Assembly (NCBI GenBank): GCA_025359945.1
Contig: JANYDD010000051.1
Span: 1 to 64,000, forward strand
Source: Bdellovibrio sp.
GTDB lineage: Bacteria; Bdellovibrionota; Bdellovibrionia; Bdellovibrionales; Bdellovibrionaceae
Direction: 5' to 3'
DNA: 64,000 bases
Below the pieces are notes generated by a model. That model was given only the letters and a program-made list of their open reading frames with translations. It did no database searches and was not told the origin of the DNA. The position numbers were made by a program, and so were the translations under genes. Of the stretch, positions 8,750 to 21,554 are shown one piece after another (position 1 is the stretch's first letter; each line of letters opens with the position of its first letter).

Positions 8750-10634
8750 GCAAAGTCTCCTTGGCAGTCCTTGTTCTCATAAAGATTAACAACGACTGGA
8801 TGGCAGAAGGATTCACGCCGCTTATTCTTTGAGCCTGTCCCAAAGTTCTTGGCCGAACACGATTTAGCTTCTCCCTCTCCTCGGCAGAAAGACCTAATAA
8901 ACTTAAATAATCCAAATCCACAGGAAGCAATGTTTCCTCAAACTTGGCAGCTTGGCCGATCAATTCATTCTGACGCTTTATATAACCGTCGTACTTTACT
9001 TCGATTTCAACCGAGTCATTGATATTGGGATCGCTCAAAATATCTGACTGATGATCAAATCCAAGACCTTTAAGGTGTGAACAATTAATTTCTGGGCGAC
9101 GCAGCAAATCTTTGTAACTTATCGATTTTAATAAAACTGACGAGCCAATTTCCAGAAGCTTTTTTTGAGTTAATTCATTTGGGTAAAGCTTTTGGTTACC
9201 GAGCTCTTTTAACAGGGCTGACCTGGACTCACGCACTCCAAACATAGCCTGCTGACGACCCTCTGGAACTAAACCGACATCGGCAGCAACGTCTGCTAAC
9301 CGATCGATAGTATTATCTTCTCTTAAAACTAATCGGTGTTCTGCCCTAGAGGTAAACATTCTATAAGGCTCTTGGGTCCCCTTGGTAACCAAGTCATCTA
9401 TTAAAACTCCGATGTAAGCCTGACTGCGACCAAGAACCAAGGGCGATCGGTGAGAAACTCTAGCCGATGCGTTAATGCCTGCAATCAAGCCTTGCACCGC
9501 GGCCTCTTCGTAACCACTGGTGCCGTTGATTTGCCCTGCCAGAAATAAATTTTTAATTGGCCTAGTTTCAAGTGAGTGAAATATTTGTTGGGGCTCAACA
9601 AAATCGTATTCAACAGCATATCCATATCTCTCGAACCGAACATTTTCTAAACCAGGGATTGTCCGAATAAAAAGGTCCTGAACGCTTCGCGGCAAGCTGG
9701 TTGAGATTCCCTGCAAATAAATCAAATCAGTCTCAAGACTTTCGGGCTCTAGAAAAGTTTGATGGCTTGTCTTCTCTTTGAAACGAACAACCTTATCTTC
9801 AATACTTGGACAATACCTTGGACCCACGCCCTCGATGATTCCGCAATAAAGTGGCGATTTGTTTAGATTTTTATTAATAATTTCATGTGTTTGATCGGTT
9901 GTCCGCGATAAGAAGCAAGGAACCTGCTGAAGCTTAAACTGACGCTCAGATCCAAAACTAAAAGGGTAAAAAGTCTGATCTCCCCACTGTTCGATCGTTT
10001 TACTAAAATCAATCGACTGCCGGTTAAGCCTTGGGGGTGTCCCAGTTTTTAGTCTTTGCACTTTAAATCCAAAAGCGGCCAATTGGTCGGATAGTCCATG
10101 AGTTGCTGGTTCTCCGACTCTCCCCCCCGAAGTCTGTTCAAAACCCACATGCATCACTGCATTCATAAACGTGCCCGTTGTAATTATTGTACATTTGGAC
10201 CTAACGACAGATCCATCTTGAAGGACCACTCCAAAACACTCGCAGCCTAAAAGTTCTAACTTTTTAACTTCACCTTCTAATACTGAAAGATTTTCTTGGG
10301 CACGCACGACTTCACCCATTCTGCGCGAATATTTTTCTTTATCTGTTTGCATCCGAGTTCCTCGAACCGCCGGACCTTTGCTGGAATTTAACCGCTTAAA
10401 CTGCAAGCAAGTTTCGTCCGCCGCCTTGCCCATTTCGCCACCAAGAATATCAAGCTCGCGGACCATGTGTCCTTTTGCTAATCCGCCGACAGAAGGATTG
10501 CAGCTCATCCCAGAAATTTTATCTAAGTTGGTAGAAATCAACAGAGTTTTGTGTCCTAACCGTGCCGAAGCCAAAGAAGCTTCTACGCCGGCATGACCTG
10601 CCCCTACTACAACGATATCAAAATGAAATTTCAT
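8724..10634 (-). CDS. mnmG: tRNA uridine-5-carboxymethylaminomethyl modification enzyme MnmG (GidA)
   Basis: With MnmE, this FAD enzyme forms the cmnm5 modification at the wobble uridine (U34) of tRNAs. The 636-aa protein has the dinucleotide-binding motif VVGAGHAGVEAS at residues 9-20, the MSCNPSVGGLAKGH signature near 43-56, GTFMNAVMHVGFEQTSGGR, and the YIGVLIDDLVTKGTQEPYRMFTSRAEHR block near residues 410-440. The length is normal. It lies 10 bp downstream of mnmE in the same orientation, consistent with their forming one complex. Confidence 0.97.
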   Translation of the reverse strand: MKFHFDIVVVGAGHAGVEASLASARLGHKTLLISTNLDKISGMSCNPSVGGLAKGHMVRELDILGGEMGKAADETCLQFKRLNSSKGPAVRGTRMQTDKEKYSRRMGEVVRAQENLSVLEGEVKKLELLGCECFGVVLQDGSVVRSKCTIITTGTFMNAVMHVGFEQTSGGRVGEPATHGLSDQLAAFGFKVQRLKTGTPPRLNRQSIDFSKTIEQWGDQTFYPFSFGSERQFKLQQVPCFLSRTTDQTHEIINKNLNKSPLYCGIIEGVGPRYCPSIEDKVVRFKEKTSHQTFLEPESLETDLIYLQGISTSLPRSVQDLFIRTIPGLENVRFERYGYAVEYDFVEPQQIFHSLETRPIKNLFLAGQINGTSGYEEAAVQGLIAGINASARVSHRSPLVLGRSQAYIGVLIDDLVTKGTQEPYRMFTSRAEHRLVLREDNTIDRLADVAADVGLVPEGRQQAMFGVRESRSALLKELGNQKLYPNELTQKKLLEIGSSVLLKSISYKDLLRRPEINCSHLKGLGFDHQSDILSDPNINDSVEIEVKYDGYIKRQNELIGQAAKFEETLLPVDLDYLSLLGLSAEEREKLNRVRPRTLGQAQRISGVNPSAIQSLLIFMRTRTAKETLLGKSKTRS

Positions 10635-10644
10635 CTAGCGCTCT

Positions 10645-12057
10645 TTACTTTCCAATGCAGAATTCTTTAAAAATGCGATCCAAAACGTCGTCGGTCACTG
10701 ACTTACCCTGAATTTGGTGAATACTGCTAAGAGATTCGTATAAAAAAAAAGCAGATATTTCCGGGCTCTCTCCCTCAATGATTTTCGTACACGCCATTTC
10801 AATTTTTTCAAGCGCTTGTACCAATAACTCGAAATGCCGCCGCTGAACTATAGTGGGCTCTTGCCCAGTTTTCTGAACAAGGGTCGACGTCAGCCACTGC
10901 TCAATCACATTTAAATCTGATTCATTTAATGCCGAGGTCAACAAAAACCCAGGCTTTAACAAAAGCTTCGAATCAATGCCCGAGATCTCTAACCAACAAA
11001 GCATTTGATCCGCAAAAAGCTGGTGGTCAGCAATTAAATCTGATTTATTAAATATTAAAATCACTTTCGAAAGATCAATTTTTTTTAAGATCTCAAGATC
11101 ACCTTCCTGCAAACCTAAACCGCTATCGACCACGTAAAAAATAAGATGCGCTCGATCAATCCAAAGAAAAGTTTTCTCAATTCCCTTTTTTTCGATGGTC
11201 TCGGCGGCCTGCCTGATGCCCGCCGTGTCAATAAAACTGACTAAACGACCACCTAAATTAAATTTAAACTCGATGGAATCTCTGGTGGTACCTGGAACTT
11301 CTGTCACGATGGCCCGCTCTTCACGAGCTAACAAATTAAATAAGCTGGATTTCCCTGCATTCGGCATTCCAACTATCGCCACCTGACAGCCACCCGCCAA
11401 AATATTTCCGCGCTCAAAACTCGTTACCAAAGCTCTAATTTCATGGGCAATATCAAAGCCCTTCCTAGCCAAATCTGTTGGCGAAATGGATTGAATATTT
11501 TCTTCCGAGAAATCGATGTTGGCTTCAAGATGCGCCAAACAAAAAAGAACATTTTTTTCGATCTCCTCCAACTTTACCGACAGTCCACCTTTAAGCTGTC
11601 GGCCGGCCTCAAAGGCCATTTCAAGACTTTGACTTTGGATTAATGCCAGAACACTTTCTGCCTGAACCAGATCAATTTTTCCGTTCATAAATGCTCTGAA
11701 TGTGAATTCCCCACGATCAGCTGCCCGGGCGCCGAAATAAATCAATTCTGCCAAAACTTGGTTCACCAACGCCGCACTTCCGTGGCAATTGATTTCCAAA
11801 GTTTCCTCGCCAGTAAAAGAATGGCCTTGTTTGAAATAGCTGACGAGGACTTGGTCCAAATCCTGATTAGACCGACTTTTCAAGTAACCAAAATAAATTT
11901 TGTGAGACTCGGGGAATTCTGGCAAAAATGCAGCAAGTGAACGGGTGACCACCAAAGCCTTGGGACCTGAAACACGAACGACTGCGATGGCTCCTTCGCC
12001 CGAAGCTGTGGATTGCGCACAAATTGTATCTTGGGAATGGTCTCTCAACCAATTCAT
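10645..12057 (-). CDS. mnmE: tRNA modification GTPase MnmE (TrmE)
   Basis: This 470-aa, K+-activated GTPase is the partner of MnmG in U34 modification. The N-terminal folate-binding domain begins DTICAQSTASGEGAIAVVRVSG; the G domain has G1 GMPNAGKSS at 230-238, G2/G3 with VPGTTRDS near 255-262 and DTAG near 277, and G4 NKSD near 340. The C-terminus ends in CIGK, keeping the essential cysteine. Gene order mnmE-mnmG-rsmG, all on the minus strand, supports one transcript. Confidence 0.97.
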   Translation of the reverse strand: MNWLRDHSQDTICAQSTASGEGAIAVVRVSGPKALVVTRSLAAFLPEFPESHKIYFGYLKSRSNQDLDQVLVSYFKQGHSFTGEETLEINCHGSAALVNQVLAELIYFGARAADRGEFTFRAFMNGKIDLVQAESVLALIQSQSLEMAFEAGRQLKGGLSVKLEEIEKNVLFCLAHLEANIDFSEENIQSISPTDLARKGFDIAHEIRALVTSFERGNILAGGCQVAIVGMPNAGKSSLFNLLAREERAIVTEVPGTTRDSIEFKFNLGGRLVSFIDTAGIRQAAETIEKKGIEKTFLWIDRAHLIFYVVDSGLGLQEGDLEILKKIDLSKVILIFNKSDLIADHQLFADQMLCWLEISGIDSKLLLKPGFLLTSALNESDLNVIEQWLTSTLVQKTGQEPTIVQRRHFELLVQALEKIEMACTKIIEGESPEISAFFLYESLSSIHQIQGKSVTDDVLDRIFKEFCIGK

Positions 12058-12077
12058 TAATGAACTTTCAAAGACGA

Positions 12078-12614
12078 CTAATCATTATTAGCTTCTGCTG
12101 TCGCCTTAGTGGGGAAAATTTTAATTTTTTTAAATACTCCGTCTCCTATGGATCTGCTTTTCACTCGATCGTCGCCCGCTAGATATTGGTGAATTACTTT
12201 TCGATCTCTGGGCGGTAATGCTCGGAAGTAAACAGATTTTCCTTTTTCCAAAGCTTGGCTTTTTAATTTTTCGGCCATGTCGATCAGTTGCGCTTGAGTT
12301 TCTTCCCGAAAGCCACCGCAATCGATAGCGATCTGGCTTCGGTCCTCAGGAAAGTGGTGTTGTAATACTCGTTTTAAAAAAAGCTGGACCGCATCTATCA
12401 TTTGCCCGTCTCTACTTTTTATTAAGTCTTCATCCGGCCCAAAGATATCTATCGAGATCTGGTTTTCATCCTCGTTTAGTTTTTCACCAGAAATATCGAA
12501 TGAAAGATCAAACTGAGCTTTCTCAAACAAAGTTTGCAGTGTGAGCCTTACTAGCTCCTCCGGCGCATTTTCTATTTTTTTATTCCCAAACAACTTCGCA
12601 AAAAAACTGGTCAT
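12078..12614 (-). CDS. jag: Jag/KhpB RNA-binding protein (KH and R3H domains)
   Basis: This 178-aa protein combines a KH-like segment (ISIDIFGPDEDLIKSRDGQMIDAVQLFLKRVL, about residues 52-85) with a C-terminal R3H domain (RALPPRDRKVIHQYLAGDDRVKSRSIGDG, about 131-160). It lacks the longer N-terminal Jag-N domain of Firmicutes proteins. The position immediately after yidC is the conserved one (spoIIIJ-associated protein). It probably binds RNA with a partner and influences cell-envelope processes. Confidence 0.9.
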   Translation of the reverse strand: MTSFFAKLFGNKKIENAPEELVRLTLQTLFEKAQFDLSFDISGEKLNEDENQISIDIFGPDEDLIKSRDGQMIDAVQLFLKRVLQHHFPEDRSQIAIDCGGFREETQAQLIDMAEKLKSQALEKGKSVYFRALPPRDRKVIHQYLAGDDRVKSRSIGDGVFKKIKIFPTKATAEANND

Positions 12615-12638
12615 CGGTCCTCCCTATCATCAGGCTTG

Positions 12639-14249
12639 TTAAGTGGCTCTGTTTAAATTTTTAACCGAAATAGCACTACGATCGGACATAAAAACTTGCT
12701 GTTGAAGCACTCCAAAAAGTGTGCTGACGAAAATATAAAGAGTCAGCCCACTAGGAAGTGAAATCATCATAAAGCTAAATAAAATTGGCAAAAACTGCAT
12801 AATTTTAGCCTGCGTGGGGTCCATAGTAGTGGGCGTAATTTTTTGATGGACCCACATCGAAAGACCCATTAAAACTGGTAAGACATAATACGGGTCTTTC
12901 GCAGATAGGTCGTGGATCCATCCAAAAAAAGGAGCTTGGTATAATTCTACAGATTGCCCAAGAACTTGGTACAAGGCAAAAAAGACCGGCATTTGTAACA
13001 GCATAGGCAGACAACCACCTAGGGGATTTACTTTATTTTCACGCATCAACGCCATAATTTCTTGATTCATTTTAGTGGGGTCGTCTTTAAATTTTACTCG
13101 AACAGCTTGCATTCTAGGCTGAAGATTTTGCATCTTCTTCATTGATTTATAGCCCATCAAATTAAAAGGCAGGACTAAAAGCCTTACGAAAATAGTCAAA
13201 ATTATAATCGACCAGCCCCAATTGCCCGCGAATTGAAAAATCCATTTCAATGTGAAAAGCAAAACCTCGGCAATCTTGCTAAACCAGCCAAAGTTAATCA
13301 CACCTTTTAAATCTGAATTTATCTCTTTTAAAATACGCAGAGATTTTGGCCCGCTATAGGTTACAAAATCCAAACTCCAGTCCTTTTGCTTCATACTTGG
13401 CAAATAAGACATTTTAAAATTAAGTCCGTTTTTTTCTAACGGCGCATGTACCGAAACTTGAGGGATTAGTTCCGATAAATTGACAGTGGCTAACGTAAAA
13501 TACTGAGAACTTAGTGCTCCCCACTTTACGTTTGAAAAATCTTGCTTCAAAGATTCTTTAAGGCCAGAAGCCATCACTCGGTCAGTTGTTACTTCGTGAT
13601 TAACCACAAATTCCTGGTGTTCAAATGAAGGCGCCAAAAGGCTGGACCCGCCATAGGCCATTTTTTCTTCGCTGATTAAAACGTTTAAACCCAAAGAGCT
13701 CTCCTGGGGACTTGAAACTTGCACATGATTTTTAAAACCAAAGCCCTGGGGCAAAATCTCGATCGTTCTAGTTATTTCTGCTTGTCCAATTTGGGCTTTA
13801 CCTTCAAATGTGGTCTCGTTAATTTTCCTGACCTGGAAAAACAAAGGTTGGTCAGCCGCGCCCGTTGTTAATCGAAAAATTCCCTCTTCGTGGCCGGTTT
13901 GAAACCTAATTTGTTGTCCTTTTCGATCTTTAAATTTTTTAAGTTCGATATTTTTCAGTCCCATCCCGATCGATGAAATATGAAATTTTATGTCATCGTT
14001 TTCAAAAGCGGTCAGCAGCTCCGCTTGTGCAGGAGCAGATTTCAATTCGACAACTGGAGAGGCCTCGGATGTGCCAACAGTATTGGTATTTTTACTTTCC
14101 ACTATTGGTTTTTGAGTCGTTGAACTTGTTGTTGCAGGAGCTTGCGGATATTTTTTTGCTAAATAGGATTGCCAGCCAAACCAAACCACTCCAACAAGAG
14201 CAATCGCCAAGATCGTTTTTTGGTCCATAAAAGACGGCGATTTATTCAT
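12639..14249 (-). CDS. yidC: Membrane protein insertase YidC
   Basis: YidC inserts proteins into the inner membrane, including the F0 a and c subunits also encoded here. The 536-aa protein has the Gram-negative architecture: an N-terminal membrane anchor (about residues 9-26), a large periplasmic beta-domain, then the conserved five-helix core from about residue 330 (GWSIIILTIFVRLLVLPFNL with its hydrophilic-groove arginine, then KVNPLGGCLPMLLQMPVFFALYQVL). It overlaps yidD by 4 bp. Confidence 0.97.
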   Translation of the reverse strand: MNKSPSFMDQKTILAIALVGVVWFGWQSYLAKKYPQAPATTSSTTQKPIVESKNTNTVGTSEASPVVELKSAPAQAELLTAFENDDIKFHISSIGMGLKNIELKKFKDRKGQQIRFQTGHEEGIFRLTTGAADQPLFFQVRKINETTFEGKAQIGQAEITRTIEILPQGFGFKNHVQVSSPQESSLGLNVLISEEKMAYGGSSLLAPSFEHQEFVVNHEVTTDRVMASGLKESLKQDFSNVKWGALSSQYFTLATVNLSELIPQVSVHAPLEKNGLNFKMSYLPSMKQKDWSLDFVTYSGPKSLRILKEINSDLKGVINFGWFSKIAEVLLFTLKWIFQFAGNWGWSIIILTIFVRLLVLPFNLMGYKSMKKMQNLQPRMQAVRVKFKDDPTKMNQEIMALMRENKVNPLGGCLPMLLQMPVFFALYQVLGQSVELYQAPFFGWIHDLSAKDPYYVLPVLMGLSMWVHQKITPTTMDPTQAKIMQFLPILFSFMMISLPSGLTLYIFVSTLFGVLQQQVFMSDRSAISVKNLNRAT

Positions 14250-14470
14250 TTAAACATTCCTTTATATTCATTTTTTGTAGCAACTGGATCATAAGCAAAT
14301 GATCCCCAGGGATGGCAGTTCAAAAGCCTTCTGGTAGAAAGTTTTAAAGCCTGGGTGTACGAAAGTGTTTCGAAACATTCGATACAAAACTGAGAACAAC
14401 TGGGGGTAAATCTGCAATTTCCGCCAAACCAAAAGGAAAGCAAAGTTTGATAGAATCTAATGAGCAGCAA
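14246..14470 (-). CDS. yidD: Membrane protein insertion efficiency factor YidD
   Basis: This small membrane-associated factor assists YidC-dependent insertion. The family core is clear: [30 protein letters not shown] followed by LLNCHPWGSFAYDPV. The frame is open further upstream to 14581, but that extension lies inside rnpA and does not resemble the family; a TTG at 14470 overlapping the rnpA stop gives 74 aa, a normal YidD length, so I place the start there. The start is an inference. It is translationally nested between rnpA and yidC. Confidence 0.85.
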   Translation of the reverse strand: MLLIRFYQTLLSFWFGGNCRFTPSCSQFCIECFETLSYTQALKLSTRRLLNCHPWGSFAYDPVATKNEYKGMFK

Positions 14471-14852
14471 GGTACTTTTTCTCAAGATAAAGAAAAACGC
14501 GCCGAAAATTATTAGAAAATTCTTGGTTTGATAGGTTTTTAAGTTCTTGGCCTGGCGGCTTTCTAAAAATGAACAGCACATCTAGATTGGGGACCCCATG
14601 TTTTTCACTTTGATTTTCTTTAAGAAAGTTTTTTAAGTATTCGCGACCTTTTCGTTTCATTTTATTTCGAATCACTGAATTTGCCTGCGTCCCCGGAATG
14701 ATCCAACCGTGTCTTAACCCCAAATTTGGACCTAAACTTTTATTTTCGGCAACCACAACCAAAAGCCAGGGTGAAATCACTTTTTTTGTACCCTGACTTT
14801 TTAATCTGGTAAATTCGGATCTTCTTTTTAAAGAAGGACTACTTTCCGCCAA
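14457..14852 (-). CDS. rnpA: Ribonuclease P protein component
   Basis: This 131-aa basic protein binds RNase P RNA and helps 5' maturation of tRNAs. It contains the family motif [15 protein letters not shown] (about residues 61-75) and [20 protein letters not shown] before it. The best start is a TTG at 14852 inside the rpmH stop region (14-bp overlap), giving [19 protein letters not shown]. An overlap of rnpA with rpmH is known in other bacteria. The C-terminal end overlaps the presumed yidD start. Confidence 0.9.
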   Translation of the reverse strand: MAESSPSLKRRSEFTRLKSQGTKKVISPWLLVVVAENKSLGPNLGLRHGWIIPGTQANSVIRNKMKRKGREYLKNFLKENQSEKHGVPNLDVLFIFRKPPGQELKNLSNQEFSNNFRRVFLYLEKKYLAAH

Positions 14853-14988
14853 TTTCTACGGAAATTCGTTTTCGACCTTTGGCTCTTTTTCTGGATAAAA
14901 CGGCTCGGCCGTCTTTAGTCGCCATCCGAGCCCTAAAACCGTGAGATGTTTTTCGCTTCTTATTTCTAGGCTGGTAGGTTCTTTTCAT
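14839..14988 (-). CDS. rpmH: 50S ribosomal protein L34
   Basis: This 49-aa, highly basic protein reads [20 protein letters not shown] and continues with [21 protein letters not shown], an unmistakable L34 sequence. The ATG at 14986-14988 is preceded on the minus strand by AAGGAGA at the right distance. It is the first gene of the minus-strand rpmH-rnpA-yidD-yidC-jag-mnmE-mnmG-rsmG series and diverges from dnaA across a 149-bp spacer that should hold promoters for both. Confidence 0.97.
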   Translation of the reverse strand: MKRTYQPRNKKRKTSHGFRARMATKDGRAVLSRKRAKGRKRISVEIGGK

Positions 14989-15137
14989 CTGTCATTCTCC
15001 TTAAAAAATTTTCTAATTTGTTCGCGCAATTAATCATACCGCAGCATTTGGGTCAATAGTTGAAAGGGCAGTTGAATGCTCTGATCCTTGTTTGATACAG
15101 ATATCCCTTGTGGCTTGGGTGTGGCTGGGGGAATTAA

Positions 15138-16622
15138 TTGGTACTCAATCAAGAGTTTTGGGACTTAATAAAAAAAACGATTAAATCTAGAAATCGAGAC
15201 AACCGGTTGATCGAGACTTGGTTGGATCCGGTTTTTTTTGTTGAATTGATCTCGACCGGAAACCATCCAAAAATAATTTTAGGCGTTCCGACGTCTTTGC
15301 ATCAATACTTTGTGATCGAAAACCTCTTGGACAAAATTTACTCTGAAATTTCTGAGGTCCATAAATCCCCTTTTGAAGTCGATCTTATCGTGACCTCCAA
15401 CAAATCCGAATCCAATGAAAATACTCAGGTTTCTGAAGCACTTCAACAGTTTGATCGGTTTCAGCCCAGTAAAGTTTTTCCACCCAGTGTTAGTTCAAAT
15501 CAACAGTTTAGCCAAAACGGACAGATCTCGAATATCGCTACTAATTCGGCGCCAAACACCCCGATTAACGGTCCGGTCGATAAAAGCGGCCGAGATGTGT
15601 TAAACCCAGAATATACATTCTCAACTTTTGTAGTTGGGCGAAATACTGAGTTTGCGCACGCAGCATCGTTTAATGTCGCCCAAAATCCAGGCGCCGAAGG
15701 TTACAACCCCTTATTTATTTGTGGCCCAGTAGGAATGGGGAAAACCCATCTAATTCATGCAGTCAGCAATCAGATCAGGTCTTCTTTTCCGCACCTTAGA
15801 ATTATATATATCAGTGCCGAACGTTTTTTGAACGAGTGTGTCTCGGCGATTCGCCGCCAAGAAATGGATAAGTTTCGAGCCCGATATCGCGATAACGCCG
15901 ACGTACTTCTAGTCGATGACGTGCAATATATTGGTCGCGGGGAAGCTACCCAGGAAGAATTTTTTCATATGATTAATTCTTTCCTTGAAAGAAAAAAACA
16001 AGTCGTTATTGCCAGCGATCGAATGCCCAAGGACATCCTTAATATAGAAGATCGAAACCGATCTCGTTTAGAATGGGGTTTAATCGCCGACATCTCGATG
16101 CCTGATCTTGAAACAAGAGTGGCTATCTTGCGTTACAAAGCCGAAAAATTGGGGCTACGTTTAAACGAAGATGTGATTAATTATGCGGCACGAATTTCAA
16201 AAAGAAGTATCCGGGAACTTGAGGGGAACTTAAAAAAAATCAAAATGTTTTCAGAGCTCCAGGGTTTGGCAATTGATTTAAGTTTAGCAAAAAGGGTTCT
16301 TGCTAGTCACGAAAGTCAAACCACCATCAGCCTGGAAGACATCCAAAAAATCGTGGCCGATCATTATAAAGTGAAAATGACGGATATGAAATCAACCACC
16401 AGGGCTAAACAAATTGTCGTTCCACGTCAGGTTTCTATGTATTTAATTAAAAAACATTTGGATAAATCCTTAGTGGATATTGGCCGTGCTTTTGGTGGCA
16501 AAGATCACACTACAGTTATGAATGCTCTTGAAAGGGTCGATTTTCTACAATCCAAGGATTTAAGTATGAAGAATGATATCGAGGAGTTAACAACCAGAAT
16601 CCAGAATATCACAGGGGTGTGA
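15138..16622 (+). CDS. dnaA: Chromosomal replication initiator DnaA
   Basis: DnaA is the AAA+ initiator that opens oriC. The 494-aa protein has the N-terminal DnaB-interacting domain (LIETWLDPVFFVEL), a variable linker, Walker A GPVGMGKT at residues 196-203, Walker B VLLVDDVQYI near 254-263, and DNA-binding domain IV with the DnaA-box recognition signature GGKDHTTVMNAL at about 453-464. The start is a TTG at 15138 preceded by GGGGG at a 6-base distance; no better start was seen. oriC lies directly downstream. Confidence 0.97.
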   Translation: MVLNQEFWDLIKKTIKSRNRDNRLIETWLDPVFFVELISTGNHPKIILGVPTSLHQYFVIENLLDKIYSEISEVHKSPFEVDLIVTSNKSESNENTQVSEALQQFDRFQPSKVFPPSVSSNQQFSQNGQISNIATNSAPNTPINGPVDKSGRDVLNPEYTFSTFVVGRNTEFAHAASFNVAQNPGAEGYNPLFICGPVGMGKTHLIHAVSNQIRSSFPHLRIIYISAERFLNECVSAIRRQEMDKFRARYRDNADVLLVDDVQYIGRGEATQEEFFHMINSFLERKKQVVIASDRMPKDILNIEDRNRSRLEWGLIADISMPDLETRVAILRYKAEKLGLRLNEDVINYAARISKRSIRELEGNLKKIKMFSELQGLAIDLSLAKRVLASHESQTTISLEDIQKIVADHYKVKMTDMKSTTRAKQIVVPRQVSMYLIKKHLDKSLVDIGRAFGGKDHTTVMNALERVDFLQSKDLSMKNDIEELTTRIQNITGV

Positions 16623-16825
16623 ATGTGGATTGTGGAAAAACCAGTTCAAAAAGCTGTGGATCTAAATGTGGAGAGACTTATGCACAGAAAAAAACGACTT
16701 ACCGGATTTTTCGACCCCAATTTATCCACAGTGATTGCAAAACAAAAACACTTAGTTAAGTTGAATTAGGGGTTTTCCACGCTCCTACTACTACTACTAA
16801 TTATTTATATAATAGAGGTGGCTTA
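16621..16825. other. oriC: Chromosomal replication origin oriC (DnaA boxes, DnaA-trios, AT-rich unwinding element)
   Basis: This spacer between dnaA and dnaN contains two perfect DnaA boxes, TTATGCACA at 16678-16686 and TTATCCACA at 16722-16730. Near-consensus boxes include TGTGGAAAA (reverse orientation, 16631-16639), TGTGGATCT (16655-16663) and TTTTCCACG (16773-16781). The last is followed after a short GC-rich gap by five CTA repeats at 16785-16799, the hallmark of a DnaA-trio element, and then by the AT-rich AATTATTTATATAATA (16799-16814), the likely unwinding site. The order box - GC-rich gap - trio - AT-rich matches the known basal origin unwinding system of Bacillus. Confidence 0.92.
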
Positions 16826-17935
16826 ATGAAAATACAGATTGAAAAAAAAGACCTCATACATTTACTGAGCAGAGCCCAAAGCATTGTTGAGAAGCGAACA
16901 ACGATGCCGATACTGACCAATGTTTTGATGGAGGCCTCTAAAAATGATCTGACCGTATTTGCAACTGACCTAGGTGTAAGTCTTACGGACTCAATGCCGG
17001 CCGTTGTTGAACAGGAAGGCCAACTGGCAGTCAGCGCCAAAAACCTTTTTGAAATTATAAAAGAACTTGCAGAGAAACCAATCACCCTTCTTAAGAAAGA
17101 AAATAATTGGCTAGAGATTAAGCAGGGAAAATATCTTTCGAAAATTGTTGGTTTGAAATCTGAAGACTATCCGATTTTCCCAACAAACTCAGGCACCGGT
17201 TTTTTTAAAGTTGAATCGCAAGTTTTGAAAGAGATGATCGATAAAACCATTTTTTCTGTGTCCACCGACGAGACCAGGCATTATTTAAACGGGGTTTATT
17301 TTGAGCAAACTGAAACTCATGGTTACAACATGGTCGCCACCGACGGCCATAGGCTTTGTTTAGTGAACCGACCGATGACCCCAATGAAAATGTTTTCAGA
17401 GTTTAGTGGAATTATTATACCCAAAAAAGGCCTTCAAGAAATTCGAAAAATTTTAGAAACCATTGACGGAAGTGTGGAAATAGCTGTGGAGGGCGCGCAG
17501 CTGATTATTCGAAAAGATAAAACCCTACTGATGGTTCGTTTGACCGAGGGAAAATATCCAAATTACACACAGTTTATTCCACAAAAATTAAATAAAATTA
17601 TTACTTTAAATCGCGAAGAATTTTTGACTTCGATTAGACGAGTTTCTCTGTTAGCCAATCAAAAATCGAAAGTGGTCACTTTGAGTTTTACTGCTGGAAA
17701 ATTGGAAATTACTTCAGTTAACCCCGATCAGGGCGACGCTAAAGAAGAAATCGAAGTCATCTACGAGGGGCAAGATTTGAAAGTTGGTTTTAACGCAAAA
17801 TACATCCAAGAAGTTTTGTCTTCAATGACTGAAAAAGATGTTGAAATTCAGATTAATGATCACCTTTCTCCGGGATTGATGCGGCCTCATAACGATCCAA
17901 ATTATTTATGCGTTGTAATGCCGATGCGGCTATAA
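16826..17935 (+). CDS. dnaN: DNA polymerase III beta sliding clamp
   Basis: This 369-aa protein forms the ring-shaped processivity clamp. It shows three similar clamp domains, MKIQIEKKDLIHLLSRAQSIVEKRTTMPILTNVLMEA at the N-terminus, VATDGHRLCLVNRPM in the middle, and the C-terminal end YLCVVMPMRL typical of DnaN. The ATG at 16826 follows the purine-rich AGAGGTGG in the oriC unwinding region. recF follows 9 bp downstream. Confidence 0.97.
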   Translation: MKIQIEKKDLIHLLSRAQSIVEKRTTMPILTNVLMEASKNDLTVFATDLGVSLTDSMPAVVEQEGQLAVSAKNLFEIIKELAEKPITLLKKENNWLEIKQGKYLSKIVGLKSEDYPIFPTNSGTGFFKVESQVLKEMIDKTIFSVSTDETRHYLNGVYFEQTETHGYNMVATDGHRLCLVNRPMTPMKMFSEFSGIIIPKKGLQEIRKILETIDGSVEIAVEGAQLIIRKDKTLLMVRLTEGKYPNYTQFIPQKLNKIITLNREEFLTSIRRVSLLANQKSKVVTLSFTAGKLEITSVNPDQGDAKEEIEVIYEGQDLKVGFNAKYIQEVLSSMTEKDVEIQINDHLSPGLMRPHNDPNYLCVVMPMRL

Positions 17936-17944
17936 TCTTTTTTC

Positions 17945-21512
<3,568 letters not shown>

Positions 21513-21554
21513 TTGGGCTAAGTGTATTTTGAAAATTTAAAAGGAATCTAGAAA

